Assembly (NCBI GenBank): GCA_025997655.1
Contig: BNUW01000023.1
Span: 1 to 22,176, forward strand
Length of the DNA stretch: 22,176 nucleotides
Direction of reading: 5' to 3'
DNA from: Spirochaetia bacterium
Lineage (GTDB): Bacteria; Spirochaetota; Spirochaetia; Treponematales; Breznakiellaceae
Part shown: positions 15,962 through 22,176 of the stretch, one piece after another
Position numbering within the stretch: position 1 is the first letter of the stretch
Layout: every line of letters begins with the position of its first letter
Translations under genes and position numbers: made by a program
The notes under the pieces: generated by a model
What the model saw: the letters and a program-made list of their open reading frames with translations, nothing else
Told to the model about the DNA's origin: nothing
Database searches by the model: none

Positions 15962-17172
15962 CTACTGTAAAACCATTGGCAATATATCTTCCTCAATATC
16001 ACTCAATACCGGAGAATGATGCAGCATGGGGTAAAGGATTTACAGAATGGACTAATGTGAAAAATGCAGTACCCTTATTTGACGGTCATTATCAACCGCA
16101 TATTCCTGATAAAAATATTGGCTACTATAATTTACGAGATCCGGAAGTTCTTGTGAGACAAGCCGCAATGGCTAGGGAGTATGGTATTTATGGATTCGCT
16201 TTTTATCATTATTGGTTCAATGGCAAGAGACTTTTGGAAACCCCATTAGATAATATGTTACAAGAAGGTAAACCAGATTTTCCTTTCTTATTTATTTGGG
16301 CCAATGAAAATTGGACTCGACGTTGGGATGGTATGGATAATGAAATAATTATAAAACAAGATTATTCACAAGAAGATGATTTAATACATATACAATATTT
16401 ATGCGAAAATGTTTTTATCGATAACCGATATATTAAAATCGACAATAAGCCTGTTTTTATTATCTATCGAACAGAACTTTTTCCCGATATTAAAAGAACA
16501 ACAGAAATTTGGAGACGCGAAGTAAAAAGGTATGGATTTGATGATATTTATTTAGTCAGAGTTGAGCATTTTGCTTCTTCAAATATAAAGCCTTCAGCTA
16601 TTAATTTTGATGCGGCAATGGAATTTGCTCCGCACATTAAAAATGCAAAAAATATTTATAATAATTATAAGGATTCAATTTTACAATATACAAGAATTGA
16701 TTATAATGATATTGTTGCAAATGCAATTGCCCGAAGTTATGATCATAAAGTATATCGTTGTGTATTTCCCTCATGGGATAATACTGCAAGAAAAAAAGAT
16801 AATATAACAATATACTCAAATCCGTCTTATATGTCACAACTTTTTTCCTATTATTTATCTAGTATTATCGATTACACAGTACAACACTTATCTGAAAAAG
16901 AACAATTTGTCTTTATTAATGCTTGGAATGAATGGGGAGAAGGATGCCATATTGAACCAGACGTAAAAAATGAATATAAATATCTTGAAGCAATAAAGAA
17001 TGCCCTTATTAAAAATAACGTACAGATTCCTATAGAATATTGTCATTTTCTAGAAAAAGATAGATTTTCAATGTTTTTGGATATAAAAGATTTTAAAACA
17101 AGACATAATTCAAAATATTATAAAGCTTTTGATTTATTATTTGATCAATTAAGAAAAATCATGCGGAAATAG
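15946..17172 (+). CDS. WbsX-family glycan biosynthesis protein (GH99-like fold glycosyltransferase)
   Basis: This is a 408-residue protein. The opening KPLAIYLPQYHSIPENDAAWGKGFTEWTN is the WbsX hallmark, followed by YYNLRDPEVLVRQAAMAREYGIYGFAFYHYWF, LFIWANENWTRRWDG and the C-terminal INAWNEWGEGCHIEPD. The fold is that of glycoside-hydrolase-99-like TIM barrels, but the family sits in O-antigen and capsule loci and is treated as a glycosyltransferase. Sugar specificity is unknown. The ATG at 15946 lies 16 bases inside the Wzi-like gene; no later ATG keeps the KPLAIYLPQ motif. The gene is markedly AT-rich (for example around 16621-16700), unlike the flanking sugar-nucleotide genes, which suggests transfer of the glycosyltransferase cassette. 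Confidence 0.85.
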   Translation: MDDSITTVKPLAIYLPQYHSIPENDAAWGKGFTEWTNVKNAVPLFDGHYQPHIPDKNIGYYNLRDPEVLVRQAAMAREYGIYGFAFYHYWFNGKRLLETPLDNMLQEGKPDFPFLFIWANENWTRRWDGMDNEIIIKQDYSQEDDLIHIQYLCENVFIDNRYIKIDNKPVFIIYRTELFPDIKRTTEIWRREVKRYGFDDIYLVRVEHFASSNIKPSAINFDAAMEFAPHIKNAKNIYNNYKDSILQYTRIDYNDIVANAIARSYDHKVYRCVFPSWDNTARKKDNITIYSNPSYMSQLFSYYLSSIIDYTVQHLSEKEQFVFINAWNEWGEGCHIEPDVKNEYKYLEAIKNALIKNNVQIPIEYCHFLEKDRFSMFLDIKDFKTRHNSKYYKAFDLLFDQLRKIMRK

Positions 17173-17182
17173 AAGTTACTGT

Positions 17183-18022
17183 ATGAAACCCTGCTGTATC
17201 ATTATCCCTATCTATAAACCTCAATTATCTAAAACAGAACTTGTTTCCTTAAAACAATGCTGTAAGATACTCGGGGCATATCCGATTATCTTTATAACGC
17301 ACAAAAAACTTGATTGTTCCGGATACAATGAAATATGCAGTGAATATGGGGTATGCGTTTTGTGGGAATATTTCCCCCAAATTTATTTTACAAATACGCA
17401 TGGATATAACGCCCTAATGCTGTCAAAACAATATTATGAACGTTTTGCCGGATATGAATACATGCTCATTTACCAACTTGACGCGTATGTCTTTTCCGAT
17501 CAATTAGTACAGTGGTGCGATCAAAGATATGATTACATTGGGGCGCCGTGGCTTGATGCACAAGACACAGGAGAAAACCCAGCTTTTCAGCAGCCGTTTT
17601 CTGTTGGAAATGGCGGTTTTTCCTTACGTCGGGTACAAACATTCCAGTCGTATTGTGATTATCGGATACATTTAATTTTTCTTGCGCATTTCCTGAGTTC
17701 TATTTTTGATATAATTGTAAAAAAAACAAAGCAGAATCCGTTTTATGTGTTATTGCGACTATGTACATGGCTGCCGGTAAAAACATTTTCAAAATTATTT
17801 TTTCCATCCGAAGCAGACAAAAATAATGAAGATGTTATTTGGGCAAAGCGCCTTGCCGTAGTTGGGATAATACCTGCCAATAACATTGCCGCACAGTTTT
17901 CCTTTGAAGATTATCCTGAATATATGTTTCAATTACATAATGGGCTACTACCTTTCGGATGTCATCACTGGAATATATACTATCATTATCAGTTTTGGAA
18001 ATCGTTTATACCACTTTGTTAA
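17183..18022 (+). CDS. DUF5672 family protein, putative GT-A glycosyltransferase
   Basis: The product is 279 residues and cytoplasmic, with no signal peptide. Recognisable DUF5672 blocks are CIIIPIYKPQLSKTE at the start, YEYMLIYQLDAYVFSDQLVQW (with an aspartate where GT-A enzymes hold the metal/nucleotide), YDYIGAPWLD and SVGNGGFSLRRVQTF. Members occur in polysaccharide gene clusters and are thought to be glycosyltransferases; donor and acceptor are unknown. The stop TAA abuts the next ATG with no spacer, so translation is probably coupled. Confidence 0.78.
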   Translation: MKPCCIIIPIYKPQLSKTELVSLKQCCKILGAYPIIFITHKKLDCSGYNEICSEYGVCVLWEYFPQIYFTNTHGYNALMLSKQYYERFAGYEYMLIYQLDAYVFSDQLVQWCDQRYDYIGAPWLDAQDTGENPAFQQPFSVGNGGFSLRRVQTFQSYCDYRIHLIFLAHFLSSIFDIIVKKTKQNPFYVLLRLCTWLPVKTFSKLFFPSEADKNNEDVIWAKRLAVVGIIPANNIAAQFSFEDYPEYMFQLHNGLLPFGCHHWNIYYHYQFWKSFIPLC

Positions 18023-19342
18023 ATGAAAAAGATCACACTACTATTCGATGCTACACCTATCGCACAGAATTTCTTCAAAAAAACAGATTCCCGTTCCGGA
18101 ATATATTTTGCCAGTTATAATATATTACGCGCAATGGCGGAAAGCAAACAATATACAATAATTTTATATGTATCACAGGGAAATTCTTACAAATTACTGC
18201 GGGCAAAAAAGCGTGGCCATTTATTATCAGATTTTCCTTATATCACTATGCCGGACAGAGCTTTCCTCGACTATACTATTTCAGTGCATAAAAAGAATAT
18301 AAATGAAACCAGGAATATATTATTAAAAACCCTATATATGCTAAAAATTATAAAAAGATTTATATTACGAACCCGGAACTGTTTTTTCCCCAATGATAGT
18401 AGCGTCGCTGTATTAAACACCGTAGACGTATTCTTTTCTCCGGCTTACCCTGTTTCCGAAGAAATAAAGCAAAAGCAGCATATAAAACGATTTATTGTCA
18501 TACATGATACTATGCTTTTAAATTTCCCTGAATATTTTCCTGCGCAGGGTGGATTTTTATGGAATGTACGATTGATGGACAGTTTAGATAAGAAAACTTA
18601 TTATTTTTGTAATTCAGAATGTACCAAACAGGACTTTTTAAAATATGCCGCAAATCAGATTGATAACGAAAAAATATCGGTGATACATCATGCGTCTTCA
18701 CAAAACTTTACCCATATTACTGATGCTATGGAATTTGATAGTATTTTGAAAAAATACGGTATTTCTCCTGCAAAAAACAGACAATACATATTTTCTTTCT
18801 GTACAGCAGAACCACGAAAAAACCTTGTTTTTACTGTTGAATGCTTTATAAAATTCATAAAGAAGCATAATATAACTAATTTATATTTTTATTTCGGCGG
18901 CGGACATTGGAATGATTTTCTAAAAAAAATTGAGAAAAAAATAAACACCTTTGGTAATTATAAAGATAAAATTATTCGCCTTGGTTATATTGATGATATA
19001 GATGTAAATGCTTTCTATAGCAATTCATTATTCTTTACATACATATCACAATACGAGGGCTTCGGAGTACCCCCGCTTGAGGCGATGATGGCAGGAACAC
19101 CGGTAATAACATCAAACAATTCATCCCTGCCCGAAGTTGTGGGAGATGCCGCAATCACCATTGAATATAACAACGAAGAACAGTGTATTAAGGCTTTTGA
19201 AGGTTTATATTTCAACAAAGACTTACGGACACAGTATATCGCGAAAGGGCTTGAACGCGCCAAATTATTTTCATGGGAAAAGACTGTACAATGTATGACA
19301 GAGACAATTACTAAGGCCTGCGAAAATGAAACAGGCGCATAG
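18023..19342 (+). CDS. Glycosyltransferase family 4 (GT-B)
   Basis: This is a 439-residue protein. The C-terminal half carries the GT4 nucleotide-sugar site: [39 protein letters not shown], and the E-x7-E motif in [33 protein letters not shown]. The N-terminal acceptor domain begins [15 protein letters not shown] and includes the [11 protein letters not shown] helix usual in mannosyltransferase-like GT4 enzymes. Transfer of one sugar to the growing glycan at the inner face of the membrane is expected; donor not deducible. It starts at the base after the preceding stop and overlaps the next gene by 17 bases. AT-rich. Confidence 0.88.
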   Translation: MKKITLLFDATPIAQNFFKKTDSRSGIYFASYNILRAMAESKQYTIILYVSQGNSYKLLRAKKRGHLLSDFPYITMPDRAFLDYTISVHKKNINETRNILLKTLYMLKIIKRFILRTRNCFFPNDSSVAVLNTVDVFFSPAYPVSEEIKQKQHIKRFIVIHDTMLLNFPEYFPAQGGFLWNVRLMDSLDKKTYYFCNSECTKQDFLKYAANQIDNEKISVIHHASSQNFTHITDAMEFDSILKKYGISPAKNRQYIFSFCTAEPRKNLVFTVECFIKFIKKHNITNLYFYFGGGHWNDFLKKIEKKINTFGNYKDKIIRLGYIDDIDVNAFYSNSLFFTYISQYEGFGVPPLEAMMAGTPVITSNNSSLPEVVGDAAITIEYNNEEQCIKAFEGLYFNKDLRTQYIAKGLERAKLFSWEKTVQCMTETITKACENETGA

Positions 19343-20282
19343 GCAATTACCAATGTTAAATAAAAAAATATATAACCAAACCAGCTTCGACAAATCTGTG
19401 GCAATTGTTGCACTTGCCCGTGACTGTGCAGAGCCGCTTGAGAGAAGCATACCCAAAATCGAGCGGTTACGCAGCTTTTTTTCCAAAAGCACGGTTGTAG
19501 TGGTTGAGAATGATAGTATTGACGATACCAAAAAGGTGTTACAACAATGGGTAGAAACCGCATCTGATGTAATAGTTCTCTCCAGGGATATATATGAAGA
19601 TACCATACCCAAAAAATCGGCAAAGTTGATAAACCCTGCAAGCAGCGCAGTTCGGATTGAAAAAATGTGCCAATTTCGAAATATATATATGGATTATCTG
19701 CATAATCATGATGATATTTTTGATTTTATCATTGTTATTGATATTGATGTAGAAGAATTCTCTGAAGATACCATACTTGACGCAGTTACTTCGGCGCCTG
19801 ATGACTGGGTTGCTTTGTTTGCAAACGGCGTAAAATACATTGCGCCGTTTGGCAGGAAAATACGGTGCCGTTATTATGATGATTCTGCATATATTCCTTA
19901 TACACGGGATGCTGCTATTTGTATGGAACTCACGGTGGACGAAATGAAACAAAACCGCGATACCCTTTCAAAGGAGATGAAAAAATCCGCTTTTGTAAAA
20001 TGTTTATCGGCCTTTGGCGGTATCGGTATTTATCGTTATCAATATATTAAAGATGTACACTATAAAACACAGCCAAATACAAAAAATCATTATGTAGAAT
20101 CTATTTGTGAACATATTCCGATCAACCTTTCCCTGCGTACCCATGGCGCCTGCTATGTGGTACGTGATTTACTGGTCTATAACAAGCGTATAATAACTAT
20201 CAAAGATTTGTTTTCTGAACTTATTCCAACACATCTTTGGTTAGCACTCTACAGAATATTAAACAGATCCAGGATTAAATAA
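19326..20282 (+). CDS. CAP59/alpha-1,3-mannosyltransferase-like glycosyltransferase (GT-A)
   Basis: This is a 318-residue protein. Motifs: [36 protein letters not shown] and a DxD at residues 139-141 ([10 protein letters not shown]), then [13 protein letters not shown] and [10 protein letters not shown]. This pattern resembles the CAP59-type mannosyltransferases best known from Cryptococcus capsule formation; the likeness is from memory of the family and moderate. The ATG at 19326 overlaps the previous gene; an ATG at 19353 with AGG nearby is an alternative that loses only nine residues. The stop TAA overlaps the wzm ATG by one base (TAATG). The downstream edge of this gene is one of the junctions duplicated at 4861-4891. 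Confidence 0.7.
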   Translation: MKQAHRQLPMLNKKIYNQTSFDKSVAIVALARDCAEPLERSIPKIERLRSFFSKSTVVVVENDSIDDTKKVLQQWVETASDVIVLSRDIYEDTIPKKSAKLINPASSAVRIEKMCQFRNIYMDYLHNHDDIFDFIIVIDIDVEEFSEDTILDAVTSAPDDWVALFANGVKYIAPFGRKIRCRYYDDSAYIPYTRDAAICMELTVDEMKQNRDTLSKEMKKSAFVKCLSAFGGIGIYRYQYIKDVHYKTQPNTKNHYVESICEHIPINLSLRTHGACYVVRDLLVYNKRIITIKDLFSELIPTHLWLALYRILNRSRIK

Positions 20283-21139
20283 TGGCAAATACAACGACCG
20301 ATGAAACATGGACCCTTATAATTGAATCAAAACGGAAACTCCTGGACTTGCAGCTCCGGGATGTGATCCGTTACCGGGATCTTATCTACCTCTTTGTAAA
20401 ACGCGACTTTGTCCTGCAATACAAGCAGACCATACTCGGCCCCCTCTGGCTTATTATCCAGCCCTTGTTTTCAACCATTATGTACACCTTTGTGTTTGGA
20501 AACCTCGCCAATATAGGAACCAACGGCATACCCTATCTGCTTTTCTATTATTCCGGCACCATGCTCTGGACTTTTTTTTCAGGCTGTTTTACCGATGTGT
20601 CCAATGTATTCATAAACAATGCCAACATTTTCGGCAAGGTATACTTTCCACGGCTCACCGTCCCCATCAGCAATGTGTTCAGCAACGTTACTAAAATAGT
20701 CGTGCAATTTGCCATGCTGATGATCTTCTACTCCTACTATGTTTTTTCCGGCGCACCCATCCAGGGATCACTCTGGATACTCGCATTTCCCTTTATATTC
20801 GCCTGGCTTGCGGCTCTGGGTATGGGTATGGGCATCATCATTTCTTCCCTTACCACAAAGTACCGGGACCTGAAACAACTGGTAACCTTTGCCCTGGGAC
20901 TTGCCATGTACGCAACCCCGGTGGTCTACCCCCTTTCAGAAATCCCGAAACGTTTCAGCTGGGTTAATTTTGTAAACCCCGTAAGCGCCCCCATCGAACT
21001 TTTCCGCATCTGGTTCTTCGGCGCAGGAACCGTTCCGCCCGCAATGATACTAACCAGCCTGGGGATCACTGTGGTTATGCTTATCCTGGGGTTGGTGTTG
21101 TTCAATCAGAATGAACAGAACTTTATTGATGTGGTGTAG
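20282..21139 (+). CDS. wzm: ABC-2 type polysaccharide transport permease, Wzm/TagG-like
   Basis: The product, 285 residues, is an integral membrane protein with about six hydrophobic helices. The N-terminal region RDVIRYRDLIYLFVKRDFVLQYKQTILGPLWLIIQPL and the C-terminal NPVSAPIELFR...FNQNEQNFIDVV are signature stretches of O-antigen and teichoic-acid exporters. It would pair with a Wzt ATPase to move a finished chain across the inner membrane. No Wzt gene follows: the next genes are fcl and gmd, so the partner lies outside the window. GC content rises again here, sharply against the AT-rich glycosyltransferase genes before it. The start overlaps the preceding stop (TAATG). Confidence 0.9.
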   Translation: MANTTTDETWTLIIESKRKLLDLQLRDVIRYRDLIYLFVKRDFVLQYKQTILGPLWLIIQPLFSTIMYTFVFGNLANIGTNGIPYLLFYYSGTMLWTFFSGCFTDVSNVFINNANIFGKVYFPRLTVPISNVFSNVTKIVVQFAMLMIFYSYYVFSGAPIQGSLWILAFPFIFAWLAALGMGMGIIISSLTTKYRDLKQLVTFALGLAMYATPVVYPLSEIPKRFSWVNFVNPVSAPIELFRIWFFGAGTVPPAMILTSLGITVVMLILGLVLFNQNEQNFIDVV

Positions 21140-21141
21140 AG

Positions 21142-22116
21142 ATGATGAATAAGCAGGGTAAAATTTACATAGCCGGCCATCGCGGTCTTGTGGGAAGCGC
21201 CTTATTCAGAAAACTCAAATCCGAAGGGTATGAAAATATTATTACATCAACACATAGGGAACTTGATTTAACGGATCAGTCTGCGGTAGATGATTTTTTT
21301 AACAAATCAAAACCGGATTATGTTTTTTTGGCCGCCGCTAAAGTGGGAGGCATTGGCGCAAATTCCACCTACCCCGCCGAATTCCTTTATCAAAATATGA
21401 TGATCGGTTATAACGTAGTAAACGCTTCATATAAGAATAAGGTTAAAAAGTTGCTTAACCTGGGTTCATCCTGTATTTATCCCAAGCTGGCGCCCCAGCC
21501 GCTGAAGGAAGAATATCTGTTAACAGGATCGCTTGAGCCGACAAACGATGCCTACGCGATCGCAAAAATTGCGGTAATAAAACTGTGCTCCTATTATAAC
21601 AAGCAATACAGAACCAACTATATTTCGGTAATGCCCACAAACCTCTACGGACCGGAAGATACCTACGACACAGAAAATGGGCATGTGCTGCCCGCAATGA
21701 TACGCAAATTTCACGAAGCAAAAATGACGGGAAAGGATGGCGTTATACTCTGGGGAGACGGTTCGCCCTACCGGGAATTTTTGTATAGTGAAGACTTGGC
21801 GGATGCCGTAGTGTTTCTCATGGAGCATAGGAATGCCGCTGACATCGGTGAATTTTTGAATATTGGAACCGGGAGCGACCTGTGCATTAGGGAATTGGCA
21901 GACATAATCAAAAAAATAGTTTACGCCGATGTACCCGGAAGAACCTGTTCAATCGAATGGGATACCTCCAAGCCGAATGGAACGCCGCGAAAACTGCTTG
22001 ATGTTTCGCGGCTGCACGCGATGGGCTGGAAAGCAAAAACAAGCCTTATAGAAGGGATTGAAAAGGCTTATTCGGCTTTTATTGAATCGGAAAAAAACAA
22101 TGGGGTGTTACCATGA
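21142..22116 (+). CDS. fcl: GDP-L-fucose synthase (GDP-4-keto-6-deoxymannose epimerase/reductase)
   Basis: The product, 324 residues, makes GDP-L-fucose from GDP-4-keto-6-deoxy-D-mannose with NADPH. The Rossmann motif GHRGLVGSA is at residues 12-20, the [12 protein letters not shown] signature is present, [22 protein letters not shown] follows, and the catalytic YxxxK is in DAYAIAKIA. Next come [12 protein letters not shown] and the [19 protein letters not shown] active-site loop. All are diagnostic of Fcl/WcaG. Start at 21142 or at the adjacent ATG 21145. The stop overlaps the gmd ATG (ATGA at 22113-22116), giving the reverse of the usual gmd-fcl order. Full length. Confidence 0.95.
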   Translation: MMNKQGKIYIAGHRGLVGSALFRKLKSEGYENIITSTHRELDLTDQSAVDDFFNKSKPDYVFLAAAKVGGIGANSTYPAEFLYQNMMIGYNVVNASYKNKVKKLLNLGSSCIYPKLAPQPLKEEYLLTGSLEPTNDAYAIAKIAVIKLCSYYNKQYRTNYISVMPTNLYGPEDTYDTENGHVLPAMIRKFHEAKMTGKDGVILWGDGSPYREFLYSEDLADAVVFLMEHRNAADIGEFLNIGTGSDLCIRELADIIKKIVYADVPGRTCSIEWDTSKPNGTPRKLLDVSRLHAMGWKAKTSLIEGIEKAYSAFIESEKNNGVLP

Positions 22117-22176
22117 AAAAAGCGCTTATCTCGGGTGTCACCGGCCAGGACGGCGCCTACTTATCGGAATTCCTGC
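22113..22176 (+). CDS. gmd: GDP-mannose 4,6-dehydratase, N-terminal fragment (runs off window)
   Basis: Twenty-one codons are visible. [20 protein letters not shown] is the typical Gmd opening, with the NAD-binding [10 protein letters not shown]. It makes the substrate for Fcl from GDP-mannose. The ATG overlaps the fcl stop by four bases. Confidence 0.92.
   Translation, partial: MKKALISGVTGQDGAYLSEFL

Noticed and set aside
19015..19641. 208-codon minus-strand frame over the glycosyltransferase junction
   Set aside because: It overlaps two clear glycosyltransferase genes on the + strand and shows no domain.

Overview
The window is a bacterial chromosome segment of roughly mid-range GC with all convincing genes on the + strand, packed nose to tail with 1-4 base overlaps (ATGA or TAATG junctions). 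I see no rRNA, tRNA, transposase or CRISPR array. A spirochete, most likely a Treponema relative (termite-gut type), is my best guess. It rests on the Omp85-like barrel followed by a HEAT-repeat lipid-envelope gene pair, the AAA-ATPase-like/PD-(D/E)XK genes that are common in treponemes, and Gram-negative surface-polysaccharide export parts. This is inference, not proof.

Layout. (1) 1-2972: the 3' end of aroB (shikimate pathway), an exported Omp85-like beta-barrel protein and a secreted HEAT-repeat protein. (2) 2993-9020: start of a surface-glycan locus, with a fused nucleotidyltransferase/aminotransferase, a 140-base scrambled spacer, UDP-glucose 6-dehydrogenase (frameshifted in a run of eight C), UDP-glucuronate 4-epimerase and a PglK-type lipid-linked-oligosaccharide flippase. 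(3) 9090-14299: four genes unrelated to sugar chemistry, namely an AlbA_2/Schlafen-like ATP-binding protein, an AAA ATPase with a C-terminal PD-(D/E)XK nuclease, a single-chain HEPN-MNT fusion, and a second AAA-ATPase-like/PD-(D/E)XK protein. They look like an accessory, possibly defence, cargo. (4) 14303-22176: the polysaccharide locus resumes with a Wzi-like outer-membrane protein, four consecutive glycosyltransferase-type genes in distinctly AT-rich DNA, a Wzm-type ABC-2 permease, GDP-L-fucose synthase, and the first 64 bases of GDP-mannose 4,6-dehydratase.

How it works together. Ugd and the epimerase would supply UDP-GlcA and UDP-GalA; Gmd and Fcl would supply GDP-L-fucose. WbsX, DUF5672, GT4 and CAP59-like enzymes would assemble a repeat unit or chain. 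PglK and/or Wzm (whose ATPase partner is not in the window) would move it across the inner membrane, and the Wzi-like barrel would hold it at the surface.

Most striking observation. The spacer 4807-4952 between the bifunctional gene and ugd is made of three short pieces that match, in the same order, three gene junctions of the downstream operon: the ugd start, the epimerase-end/pglK-start, and the glycosyltransferase-end/wzm-start. The pieces are joined at microhomologies (GGCGCC, ATTAAAT). It reads as a collapsed, miniature relic of a second copy or older version of this very operon.
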